Shown one piece after another: positions 54,171-63,823 of a stretch of 64,000 bases of DNA. A program made the translations under genes and the position numbers. Numbering within the stretch: the stretch's first letter is position 1; each line of letters opens with the position of its first letter. Under the pieces are notes generated by a model that was not told the origin of the DNA, did no database searches, and worked only from the letters and a program-made list of their open reading frames with translations. Source of the stretch: Ideonella paludis (lineage in GTDB: Bacteria > Pseudomonadota > Gammaproteobacteria > Burkholderiales > Burkholderiaceae_C); assembly GCF_018069865.1 (NCBI RefSeq), contig NZ_JAGQDG010000001.1:682001-746000 (forward strand), given 5' to 3'.

Positions 54171-55333
54171 TGTCGCGCTTTTGGATTGTCTTGGTCAAAG
54201 AGCTGGTGGACGCGCTGCGCGACCGCCGCACCTTGTTCACCGTGCTGCTCAGTTCAGTGGCCATGGGCCCACTGGTGCTGGTCTTGTTGTCCACCATGAT
54301 TGGCAATATCGAGAAGCGGGCCGATGCCCGGGAAATGGTGGTGATGGGGCTGGAGCATGCCCCTACGCTGCGCAACTACCTCGAGCGCCAAACCTTCACG
54401 CTGACCGAAGCGCCGGCCGACTTTGAGAAGCAGCTCAAAGACAGCAAGCTGGGCGACCCGGTGCTGGTGGTGGGCGAGACGTTTGAGGCCGAGCTGGCGG
54501 CCGGTGAGGTGCCGGTGGTGGAGCTGGTCACCGCCAGCGCGAATCAGCGCGCCCAAGCCAGCGTCGGCCGCTTAACGCGCGTCTTGCAAGGCTTCAACCA
54601 AGAGCAGAGCATGCTGCGCATCTCGATGCGTGGCGTGGCTCCGGCCAGCTTGCAATCCATGGCTGTGCAAGAGCGGGATCTCTCCAACGCGTCGGCTCGG
54701 GCGGCTCAGCTCACGGGCATGCTGCCCTTCTTCACCCTGATGGCCGTGCTCTATGGTTGCCTGGCGGCGGCGCTAGACACCACGGCGGGCGAGCGCGAGC
54801 GTGGCTCCTTGGAACCCTTGCTGATGAACCCCACCGAGCGCTTTACCTTGGTGGCCGGCAAGTGGGGCGCGGTGGCGGCCATTGGTTGGCTCATTGGTGC
54901 GTTAGGCTGCCTGAGCTTTTTGCCAGGCCAGTGGTTGCTGCGCAGTGAGAGCCTGGCAGCCATGTTCCGCTATGGTTGGGTCGAGCTGAGTGGCTTCTTG
55001 GCGGTGCTGACGCCGCTGGTCGGGGCGCTGGCGGCCATGCTGATGGCCTTGGCCATTCGCTGCAAGAGCTACAAGGAGGCCCAGGCCAATGCGGCGGTGA
55101 TGCTGACCTTGGTGTCCTTGCTGCCCATGCTCGCCATGTTCAACCAAGAAGGTGAGCAGGCTTGGCACTTGACCGTGCCGGTGCTGGCCCAGTTCACCTT
55201 GATGGGCCGGGTGTTGCGCGGCGAGACCATGGGCATGACCGACTTTCTCATCCCTGCGGCCATGAGTGTGGCGATTGCACTGCTGGCGCTGGCCTATGTG
55301 GCCAAGCAACTGACGCGGGCCGCGGTCAAGTGA
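54170..55333 (+). CDS. ABC-2 type permease (NatB-like)
   Basis: A 387-residue membrane protein. First helix near residue 20, a large extracytoplasmic domain (about 50-175), then five helices. The ABC-2 hallmark AALDTTAGERERGSLEPLLMNPTERFTLVAGK is present. ATG at 54170 shares one base with the ATPase stop. Forms the membrane part of the exporter encoded with 53349-54170. Confidence 0.9.
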   Translation: MSRFWIVLVKELVDALRDRRTLFTVLLSSVAMGPLVLVLLSTMIGNIEKRADAREMVVMGLEHAPTLRNYLERQTFTLTEAPADFEKQLKDSKLGDPVLVVGETFEAELAAGEVPVVELVTASANQRAQASVGRLTRVLQGFNQEQSMLRISMRGVAPASLQSMAVQERDLSNASARAAQLTGMLPFFTLMAVLYGCLAAALDTTAGERERGSLEPLLMNPTERFTLVAGKWGAVAAIGWLIGALGCLSFLPGQWLLRSESLAAMFRYGWVELSGFLAVLTPLVGALAAMLMALAIRCKSYKEAQANAAVMLTLVSLLPMLAMFNQEGEQAWHLTVPVLAQFTLMGRVLRGETMGMTDFLIPAAMSVAIALLALAYVAKQLTRAAVK

Positions 55334-55349
55334 GCGACCTGGGCCTGAC

Positions 55350-55718
55350 TCACGCCGCATTGAGCAGGCGCCAGACCTCGTCCTGCCACGGCAGGGCGCA
55401 GACCAAGCGGTTGTAGTAGAGCGCGGACTCATTGACCGAGAGCACATCGCCGCTCTCGCTCACCAACCGCAGGTTGGTCACCACGCACATCGGGTTGGCC
55501 ATGGCCAATACACCGGACCCTATCTGAACCCAGTCCCAGGCCAACCCCGCGCCTGGGGTGTTGCCCTGTTCGGCCCACAAGGTCTGCCCACTTGTGGGAT
55601 GTTCACCATCTGCGGCAAAAGTAACGCACGACCCTAGGTGAACAAATCTTAAACGGCGTTTAGTATTCGCCTGACAAAATATGGTCGGCCAAGAATAGAG
55701 CGACCAGGGAGGTGGCAT
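55350..55718 (-). CDS. Hypothetical protein, start uncertain
   Basis: The C-terminal part (DWVQIGSGVLAMANPMCVVTNLRLVSESGDVLSVNESALYYNRLVCALPWQDEVWRLL) looks like a genuine small protein resembling other Burkholderiales hypotheticals. The N-terminus is unclear. An ATG at 55718 adds a poorly protein-like stretch, and a TTG at 55580 would give a 76-residue product. It is convergent with the permease and divergent from luxR. Function unknown. Confidence 0.45.
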   Translation of the reverse strand: MPPPWSLYSWPTIFCQANTKRRLRFVHLGSCVTFAADGEHPTSGQTLWAEQGNTPGAGLAWDWVQIGSGVLAMANPMCVVTNLRLVSESGDVLSVNESALYYNRLVCALPWQDEVWRLLNAA

Positions 55719-55873
55719 GGTCAATGCGGTACTAGCGGGCATGGAGGTGCTTGCGGATATCGGCATGGCCTGAAGTCTGGAGAAGACGTCGTGTGCTTGC
55801 TAGCTGTAAATCCTGTCAGGGATAAAGCCGGAGCTGAGCCTCTGTGTGGGGTGTTGGGCGTGGGGGCTTGGCC

Positions 55874-56590
55874 ATGCTGAGCCCAAGTTTTCAGGCCATC
55901 ATGGCCGTGAAGAGCCAGGTGGAGTTCAAAGACGAGATCATTCGGTTCGCTGGTGATCTGGGGTTTAAGTACGTGTCTGCCATGACCGTGATTGACCACT
56001 CTTTGACCCACTCTGAGTTTTTTAACGTCGATAACATGCCGCTGGCTTGGCAAGAAGCCAGCGCAGGCCTGAGCGAGTCCTTCCGACGTGACCCCGTGAT
56101 GCAGCACTGCAAGCGCGGCACGGTGCCCATCATTTGGGATCAAACCACCTATGTCCAGCAGGGCCTTGGCTCTCACTGGGAGGAGCAGGCCGCCTATGGC
56201 TACCGCACCGGCATTGCCTTGGCCTTGCACATGCCTGAGGGCCGCCACTTTGTGATGGGGGTGGACCGTGACCGCCGCCTGCCCAAAAGCCCCATCAGCC
56301 TGACACGCATGGTGGCGTCTTTGCAGTTGTTTGCGGTGCACGCGCAGGAAGCGGCGTCTCGGCTCTTTGTGCCGGTAGAGACCCAGGCCCAAAGGCCTTC
56401 TTTGACCCGGCGCGAGCTGGAATGCCTGAGCTGGACCATGGAAGGCAAAACAGCCTGGGAGACCGGGGCCATCCTGTCCATCAGCGAGCGCACGGCCGTG
56501 CTTCATTTGCAAAACGCCATGCAAAAGCTGGGTGCCGTCAGTAAGCATCAAGCCGTACTCAAGGCCATGCGCCTGGGCTTGATCCGGTAA
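55874..56590 (+). CDS. LuxR-type regulator with autoinducer-binding domain (LuxR solo)
   Basis: A 238-residue regulator. The autoinducer-binding domain (about 15-165) keeps W59, D73, P74, W88 and G113, equivalents of the acyl-homoserine-lactone pocket residues. The usual Tyr four residues after W59 is Ser63. The GerE HTH (175-235) holds LTRRELECLSWTMEGKTAWETGAILSISERTAVLHLQNAMQKLG. ATG at 55874 has GGGGG upstream. No luxI synthase is in the window. A lux box follows its stop, before the peptide gene. A weaker CTG-N10-CAG (55804-55819) precedes luxR itself. Confidence 0.9.
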   Translation: MLSPSFQAIMAVKSQVEFKDEIIRFAGDLGFKYVSAMTVIDHSLTHSEFFNVDNMPLAWQEASAGLSESFRRDPVMQHCKRGTVPIIWDQTTYVQQGLGSHWEEQAAYGYRTGIALALHMPEGRHFVMGVDRDRRLPKSPISLTRMVASLQLFAVHAQEAASRLFVPVETQAQRPSLTRRELECLSWTMEGKTAWETGAILSISERTAVLHLQNAMQKLGAVSKHQAVLKAMRLGLIR

Positions 56591-56600
56591 AACCAGACAC

Positions 56601-56616
56601 CTGTCAGAGTTGACAG
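56601..56616 (+). promoter_or_regulatory. lux box upstream of the peptide gene
   Basis: CTGTCAGAGTTGACAG has perfect arms CTGTCA/TGACAG around GAGT and fits CTG-N10-CAG, the core of LuxR-family sites. It lies 10 bases after the luxR stop and 74 bases before the peptide ATG. A TTGACG at 56633-56638 could be a -35 element; the -10 is unclear. Confidence 0.72.
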
Positions 56617-56690
56617 TGTGAGTGCTTCGCGATTGACGCTCCAATAGAGACACGCAGGATTTGCTGCGCTCTTGAAGATCCGAGGCCCCT

Positions 56691-56897
56691 ATGTATCAAG
56701 TCACTCACATTCATGCACAACCCTCCTACACGGCCACTCCTGTCGTGTCGACTGGCGCGGAACTGGTCGAGCTGGACATGGCGGCCCTGCAATGCGTGGC
56801 CGGTGGCCTCGCGGCGTCTGCAGGAGAAAGCACCGAGCTGCCTTACCGCGGCTGGAGCAGCGGCGGCAACGACTCGCTGCCCTATCGCGGCTGGTAA
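56691..56897 (+). CDS. Double-glycine leader peptide precursor with two LPYRGW repeats
   Basis: A 68-residue precursor. The leader (1-39) ends ELDMAALQCVAGG, a classic GG cleavage site preceded by hydrophobic and acidic positions. The 29-residue product region contains LPYRGW twice (residues 50-55 and 63-68, the second at the exact C-terminus). They are separated by SSGGNDS, which has another GG. The DNA of the two repeats (56838-56855, 56877-56894) differs at two third-codon bases, so the peptide is under selection or an old duplication. GAGG lies five bases before the ATG. Next genes: HlyD adaptor and C39 ABC exporter. No modification enzyme nearby. Likely an exported signal or bacteriocin-like peptide. 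Confidence 0.8.
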   Translation: MYQVTHIHAQPSYTATPVVSTGAELVELDMAALQCVAGGLAASAGESTELPYRGWSSGGNDSLPYRGW

Positions 56898-56942
56898 TGG
56901 GTTGGTAGCGGCGCGGGCTGCTTGCAGCCGGAGCGCGCCGCC

Positions 56943-58202
56943 ATGAGTTTTTTTCGTCCCGAATCCCTCCACAGCCGGCGTCAGGCCTGGTTGGGCTCCA
57001 TCCATGTGATGCAGCCTCTGGGCTTGGCTTGGCTGACCTTTGGGGTGCTGGCGACGCTTGTCGCCGTCAGCACCTTTCTTTTTCTAGGTGAGTTGCCGCG
57101 CACCACGCGTTTGACCGGGCTGGTGGTGCCGCAAAAGGGGTGGGTTCGGGTCGTGCCGCCGGTGGCCGGGCGCTTGCTGGCGGTGGAGGTCGAAGAGGGG
57201 CAGCGTGTGGCCGAAGGGGCCGCGCTGTTCACGCTGGAGGTCGTCTCTCCTCAATGGGGCGAGGCGACGTCGTTGGGGCTGCGGCAGAGCTTTGAGGCTC
57301 GGCGCCGCAGCTTGGACGAAGCGGGCAAGCAGTCGCAGATGCTGCTGCTCGAACAGTCCAAAGGGTTGGCGCAGCGCTTGGCCGCTGCCCGCCGTGAAGC
57401 TGCCGTGTTGGCCACTCAGTCAGCCCTGCAGCAGCAGCGGCAGGCATTGGCAGAGCGAGCGGTGGCGCGGCTCGAGACACTGGTTGCGGAGCAGTTTGTT
57501 TCAGCAGCTCAGGTTCAAGAAAAAACAGGGGAGCTACTGAGCAGTAGGGCGGAGGGCGCGGCGATCGCCCGCCAGCGCGAGGCGCTGGATGCGGAGATCG
57601 CTGCGCTGGAAGCCCAAGCCCGCCAGTTGCCGCTGCTCGCCGCCCAACGTCTGGGTGAGTTGGAGCGCGAACATGGCGAGTTGGCCGAGTTGGCGACCCG
57701 CGAAAGCGGCAGCCAAGCGCCGCGTCGTGTGGCGGTGCAAGCGCCTGTTGCAGGCACCCTCTCAGCCGTTCATGCCAGCCGGGGCCAAGCCGTGTCGCCG
57801 GATGCTGCGGTGCTGACCTTGACGCCCGAGGGCGAGCCCTTGGTGGCCTATCTCTATGCGCCCTCCAGTGCTTTGGGCTTTGTGCGGGTGGGCCAAGCCG
57901 TGAAGCTGCGGGTCCAGGCCTTTCCCCATCAAAAATTTGGCTGGCTGCCCGGGCAAGTGTCCGCGGTGGCTCAAGCTTCAGCCCAGGCCGAGGAGCTGGC
58001 CCAGGTGGCCGGGTTGGGGCGCGGCGCGGCGGTCGAGCCGCTCTATCGCATCACGGTGGCCCTGCGCCAGACGAATCTGACCGCTGCAGGTGCTGCGCGC
58101 CCGCTGCGCGCCGGCATGCAGTTGGAGGCCGACGTGGTGCTGGAGCAGCGGCGCCTGGTTGAGTGGCTGTTTGAGCCACTCTTGGCCTGGGCTCGGCGAT
58201 GA
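56943..58202 (+). CDS. HlyD-family membrane fusion protein
   Basis: A 419-residue adaptor. Transmembrane helix at about 27-48 (LGLAWLTFGVLATLVAVSTFLF), lipoyl half-motif VVPPVAGRLLAVEVEEGQRVAEG, long coiled coil (about 115-255), second lipoyl half APVAGTLSAVHASRGQAVS, and a beta-barrel domain. It bridges the exporter to an outer-membrane channel, as in peptide export systems. It starts 45 bases after the peptide gene. Confidence 0.9.
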   Translation: MSFFRPESLHSRRQAWLGSIHVMQPLGLAWLTFGVLATLVAVSTFLFLGELPRTTRLTGLVVPQKGWVRVVPPVAGRLLAVEVEEGQRVAEGAALFTLEVVSPQWGEATSLGLRQSFEARRRSLDEAGKQSQMLLLEQSKGLAQRLAAARREAAVLATQSALQQQRQALAERAVARLETLVAEQFVSAAQVQEKTGELLSSRAEGAAIARQREALDAEIAALEAQARQLPLLAAQRLGELEREHGELAELATRESGSQAPRRVAVQAPVAGTLSAVHASRGQAVSPDAAVLTLTPEGEPLVAYLYAPSSALGFVRVGQAVKLRVQAFPHQKFGWLPGQVSAVAQASAQAEELAQVAGLGRGAAVEPLYRITVALRQTNLTAAGAARPLRAGMQLEADVVLEQRRLVEWLFEPLLAWARR

Positions 58203-58212
58203 GGACGGCAGG

Positions 58213-60375
58213 ATGAGCTTGTCTGCTGCCGACCCGTCCCGGCTGAACCTCGGCTGGCGCCGCTCCACCGTGCCGATGGTGTTGCAAACCGAGGCGGCCG
58301 AATGTGGCCTGGCCTGCTTGGCCATGGTGGCCAGCGCACATGGCTTGCGGGTGGACCTGCCCGCTTTGCGGGCACGCTTTCGCATCTCCATGAAGGGTTG
58401 CACGGCGGCCGACCTGGCGCAGATGGGCCAGAGCCTGGGCTTGGCACCCCGGGCCTTGCGGGCGGAGTTGGTGCATCTGCCGCAGCTCAAATTGCCCTGT
58501 ATCTTGCATTGGGACCTGAACCATTTTGTGGTGTTGGTCAGTGTCAAGGGCGATGAGCTGACGGTGCACGACCCCGCGCGTGGCATTCGTCGCTTGAGCG
58601 CGGCGGAGCTCTCGCCGCATTTCACCGGCGTGGTGTTGGAGTTCACTCCCACGCCCAGCTTTCGCAGCGGTGATGAGCGCCAGCCTGTGCGCCTGAGGGC
58701 GCTGCTGGGCCCGGTGACGGGTTTGCGCCGTGCCTTGGCCCAGGTGCTCTTGCTGGCCTTGGCGCTGGAGCTGTTCGTGATGCTGTCGCCCTTCTTCATG
58801 CAGTGGGTGGTGGATGGGGTGTTGGTGAGCGGTGAGCGCCAGCTGTTGCCCACCTTGGCGGTGGGTTTTGGGCTCTTGGTGCTGATCCAAGGCCTGACGG
58901 CGGCGGGGCGCTCTTGGGCCGTGTTGCACTTGTCGGCGACCTTGCAGTTGCAGTGGATGGGCCAAGTATTCGCTCATTTACTGCGTTTGCCCATGGCCTG
59001 GTTTGAGCGCCGCCACACCGGTGATGTCTGGTCGCGTTTTGGTGCGGTTCAGCAGATTCAAGACAAGCTGACCGGCGCTTTTGCCGAAGGCCTGATTGAC
59101 GGTGTGATGGTGCTGCTGACCCTGGTGCTGATGCTGGTCTACAGCCCGCTGCTGGCCAGCTTGGCGGTGGGGGCGGTGCTGCTGTATGCCTTGCTGCGCG
59201 CGCTGCTGTGGCGCCCGCTGCGCGAGGCGGCTGAGGAGGCCTTGATCCATGAGGCCAAGCGCTCCAGTCACTTTTTAGAGTCCTTACGCGGCATGGGCGC
59301 CATCAAGCTGTTCAATGCCGAGGCTTTGCGCCAGTCGGGCTTTATGAACTTGGTGGTGGATGCGATGAATGCCGGGCTCACCGTGCGCAAGCTGGAGCTG
59401 GCTTTGGCGGTGGTGCACCGGGTGGTGTTCGGGCTGGAGCGCGTCGGCGTGGTCTGGCTGGGTGCGGTGTTGGTGATGGACCAACACCTGTCGCTGGGCA
59501 TGTTGTTCGCCTTCATGGCCTACCAAGATGTGTTCGCTCAGCGCACCTCGGCTTTGATCGACAAGGTCCATGAGCTGCGCCTGGTGCGGCTGCAGGCCGA
59601 GCGTTTGTCCGACATTGTGTTGACGGCACCGGAGGCGGACGAGCCGGGGGCTTGGGCGGCCAAGCCACCTGACGGGGTGGTGGCGGGTTCGCTGACGCTG
59701 CGCGATGTGCACTTTCGCTACTCAGACCTGGAGCCCGAGGTGCTGCGCGGTGTGAGCTTTGAGGTGCAGCCCGGCGAGTCGGTGGCCATTGCCGGGCCGT
59801 CTGGCGGCGGCAAGACCACCTTGCTCAAGCTCTTGCTGGGCATCCATGCGCCCAGCCAGGGCGAATTGGTGGTGGACGGCCAGCCGCTGGCTCAGCTGGG
59901 TGCCAAGGCCTGGCGGCAGCGGGTCGGGGCGGTGCTGCAAGAGGAGCCCTTGTTCGCGGGCTCGGTGGCCGACAACATCAGCTTCTTTGCGCCGGACGCC
60001 GACCCCGCCTGGGTCGAGGAGTGCGCCAAGCTCGCCTCGGTGCACGACGAGATCATGGCCATGCCCATGGGCTATGCCACCTTGGTGGGCGATATGGGGA
60101 CGGTCTTATCGGCCGGGCAAAAGCAGCGCGTGTTGCTGGCGCGGGCGCTGTACCGGCGGCCCAGCGTGCTGCTGCTGGACGAAGCCACCAGTGCGCTGGA
60201 CGTGGAGCGGGAGCGGGCGGTGAACGCGGCGGTGGCCGCGCTCAAGCTGACCCGCATCATCGTGGCCCACCGCCCCGAGACCATTGCCAGCGCTGACCGC
60301 GTGATCGTGCTGGTGGGCGGGGTGGTGCGCGAAGACAGGCCTATTCGGCCTGTCAATACCAACAGTGAAAGTTAG
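58213..60375 (+). CDS. Peptidase-containing ABC transporter (C39 domain)
   Basis: A 720-residue bacteriocin-type exporter. The N-terminal C39 peptidase has Gln25, Cys31 (AAECGLACL), His105 (LNHFVVLV) and Asp121 (VHDPARG), all catalytic positions intact. Six transmembrane helices lie at about 170-440. The ATPase has Walker A GPSGGGKTTLL, signature LSAGQKQR, Walker B VLLLDEATSALD and the switch His in VAHRPET. It would cut the GG leader of the 56691 peptide and export the product. ATG at 58213 is 10 bases after the HlyD stop. Confidence 0.93.
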   Translation: MSLSAADPSRLNLGWRRSTVPMVLQTEAAECGLACLAMVASAHGLRVDLPALRARFRISMKGCTAADLAQMGQSLGLAPRALRAELVHLPQLKLPCILHWDLNHFVVLVSVKGDELTVHDPARGIRRLSAAELSPHFTGVVLEFTPTPSFRSGDERQPVRLRALLGPVTGLRRALAQVLLLALALELFVMLSPFFMQWVVDGVLVSGERQLLPTLAVGFGLLVLIQGLTAAGRSWAVLHLSATLQLQWMGQVFAHLLRLPMAWFERRHTGDVWSRFGAVQQIQDKLTGAFAEGLIDGVMVLLTLVLMLVYSPLLASLAVGAVLLYALLRALLWRPLREAAEEALIHEAKRSSHFLESLRGMGAIKLFNAEALRQSGFMNLVVDAMNAGLTVRKLELALAVVHRVVFGLERVGVVWLGAVLVMDQHLSLGMLFAFMAYQDVFAQRTSALIDKVHELRLVRLQAERLSDIVLTAPEADEPGAWAAKPPDGVVAGSLTLRDVHFRYSDLEPEVLRGVSFEVQPGESVAIAGPSGGGKTTLLKLLLGIHAPSQGELVVDGQPLAQLGAKAWRQRVGAVLQEEPLFAGSVADNISFFAPDADPAWVEECAKLASVHDEIMAMPMGYATLVGDMGTVLSAGQKQRVLLARALYRRPSVLLLDEATSALDVERERAVNAAVAALKLTRIIVAHRPETIASADRVIVLVGGVVREDRPIRPVNTNSES

Positions 60376-60378
60376 CGT

Positions 60379-60573
60379 TTACTCTTGCTTCATCGGGCAG
60401 GTGTTGAAGCCCAGCATGGGGTAGAGCGGGCAGAAGCGGGTCAGGCCGGTCAAGAGCGGCACCACGCCGACCCAACCCCAGACACCGATGGTGCCCATCA
60501 GGGTCAGCGCAATCAGGATGACGCCCACGGCGATACGGGCAATGCGGTCGATGCCGCCAACATTCAGCTTCAT
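60379..60573 (-). CDS. DUF2892 (YgaP-like) membrane protein
   Basis: A 64-residue protein: MKLNVGGIDRIARIAVGVILIALTLMG, then VGVVPLLTGLTRFCPLYPMLGFNTC. It has two membrane helices and the CPLY...C motif of the family. GAGGAG precedes the ATG at 60573. It is the third gene after ykgJ-like and crp/fnr-like genes, with a CRP-type operator in front. Confidence 0.9.
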   Translation of the reverse strand: MKLNVGGIDRIARIAVGVILIALTLMGTIGVWGWVGVVPLLTGLTRFCPLYPMLGFNTCPMKQE

Positions 60574-60648
60574 GGAGTACTCCTCGGTGTGAAGCCTGCC
60601 AACGCAGCAGGCGATGGATGTACTTTGCGCTGAGATCGGCCGACCGTC

Positions 60649-60664
60649 TGTGACTGCGGTCACA
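60649..60664. promoter_or_regulatory. CRP-type operator before DUF2892
   Basis: TGTGACTGCGGTCACA is a perfect TGTGA-N6-TCACA palindrome overlapping the stop of the Crp/Fnr gene, 76 bases upstream of the DUF2892 start. The Crp/Fnr protein here has the R-E-x-x-x-R recognition helix that reads TGTGA, so autologous control is likely. Confidence 0.7.
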
Positions 60665-61334
60665 CAGGGCCTTGGGCCAGGTCTCTTAAGGCTTTGGCAT
60701 CCACCACGGTGATGCGCTCGCGCCCCAGTTGCAGCCAACCGGCTTGCTCAAAGCGCTTGAGCAAGCGCGTCACCATTTCGCGCACCGTGCCCAGCTCGTC
60801 GGCCAAGGCCTGGTGGGTGGTGGTGATGGGGCTGCCTCGGCCCAAGAGGCAGGTGGCCAGGCGCTGGTCCAGGCGCTGAAAAGCCACGGCCTCGGCCAAG
60901 GCCATCAGGTCGGCGAGGCGGTCGCCAAACACGCCGAACACAAAGGCGCGGAAGGCGGGCTCGGCGACCCAGCGCTCAAAACCGACCTTGTCGATCAACA
61001 GCAACTCGGTGGGGGAGGCCGTGAGGCCATGCACCGAAAACGACTGATGCCCAAAGAGGCAGGAGGTGGAGGCGACGCAGACCTCACCGGGCGTGACGCG
61101 GTACAGCTCCAGCGAGCGCCCTTGGGGCGAGCCGCGCGCCACCTTGATGTCACCCGAGAGCACCAGCGGAAAGCCCTGGCAGGGCGAGCCCTCATCAAAC
61201 AGCACCGTGCCTGCGGGGGCTTGGATGGGCAGCACGTGCTGCGCCAAGACCTCCTCCAGCACGGGGGCGGACAGTTGCGACAGCGCCGGGTAGAGCGGCA
61301 GCAAGCGGGCCAGCAGGTCGGGGGTGGTGCTCAT
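60660..61334 (-). CDS. Crp/Fnr family transcriptional regulator
   Basis: A 224-residue protein. Cyclic-nucleotide-type beta-roll (about 30-120), then a DNA-binding domain with [27 protein letters not shown]. The recognition helix residues R, E and R (VREMVTR) match CRP rather than FNR. Several Cys lie in the sensor half ([16 protein letters not shown]), but no N-terminal FNR-type cluster is seen. It overlaps the YkgJ-like gene by four bases. Confidence 0.9.
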   Translation of the reverse strand: MSTTPDLLARLLPLYPALSQLSAPVLEEVLAQHVLPIQAPAGTVLFDEGSPCQGFPLVLSGDIKVARGSPQGRSLELYRVTPGEVCVASTSCLFGHQSFSVHGLTASPTELLLIDKVGFERWVAEPAFRAFVFGVFGDRLADLMALAEAVAFQRLDQRLATCLLGRGSPITTTHQALADELGTVREMVTRLLKRFEQAGWLQLGRERITVVDAKALRDLAQGPV

Positions 61335-61603
61335 GGGCGAGGAGGGCGGGTGGGCTGGGTCGCGTGTTCCAAGTGGGTGAGCCAGAGCATAGCGGCTTCA
61401 CGGCTCTCGCCACACATGGCCACGCTGGGTTGCAAAGAGGCGCACACGGCTGGGCGCTCGGGCTGCCCAAAAATCTGGCACTGGTCTTGATCGTTGAGCT
61501 GCACGCAGCGCACCCCAGCCGGCTTGCCGTGGGGCATGCCGGGAATGGGGCTGCTGATGGACGGCGCCGTGCAGCAGGCGGCGCAGTGAGGGCGGCAGTT
61601 CAT
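61331..61603 (-). CDS. YkgJ family cysteine cluster protein
   Basis: A 90-residue protein with Cys at [24 protein letters not shown] and [12 protein letters not shown], the zinc/iron-sulphur YkgJ pattern. ATG at 61603; the upstream frame crosses a parS-like site. First gene of the operon with the Crp/Fnr gene. Confidence 0.88.
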   Translation of the reverse strand: MNCRPHCAACCTAPSISSPIPGMPHGKPAGVRCVQLNDQDQCQIFGQPERPAVCASLQPSVAMCGESREAAMLWLTHLEHATQPTRPPRP

Positions 61604-61616
61604 GGGTGCCTTGAAT

Positions 61617-61632
61617 TGTTTCACGTGGAACG
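61617..61632. other. parS-like site
   Basis: TGTTTCACGTGGAACG matches the parS consensus TGTTTCACGTGAAACA at 14 of 16 bases. It lies in the gap between the divergent YkgJ-like and mnmG genes. Confidence 0.6.
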
Positions 61633-61828
61633 CTCGCCGCCGCGCATATTGCCACCCCAGGGAGAAGGCAGGCTTCGTAAAATCAGGGGTTCGCCGGGCC
61701 AGTGCGCCTGCGACCGAGTCGACCGAACCCACCGGTCGGGCACTTTGCCCGCCCCGTTTCCCTGTCCAGCTTGGTGCCTTGGGGGCTGTCTGCCCTTTCG
61801 CGCACTAGGCATTGTCTGGAGCACGCCC

Positions 61829-63823
<1,995 letters not shown>

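Noticed and set aside
53349-55333. ABC-2 exporter considered as immunity for the LPYRGW peptide
   Set aside because: It is translationally coupled to the alpha/beta hydrolase upstream and separated from luxR by an oppositely oriented ORF, so a link to the peptide unit is not supported.
61364-61828. Long N-terminal extension of mnmG
   Set aside because: The added 155 codons run antisense to the YkgJ-like gene and through a parS-like site. GTG at 61829 matches the family N-terminus and has a ribosome site.
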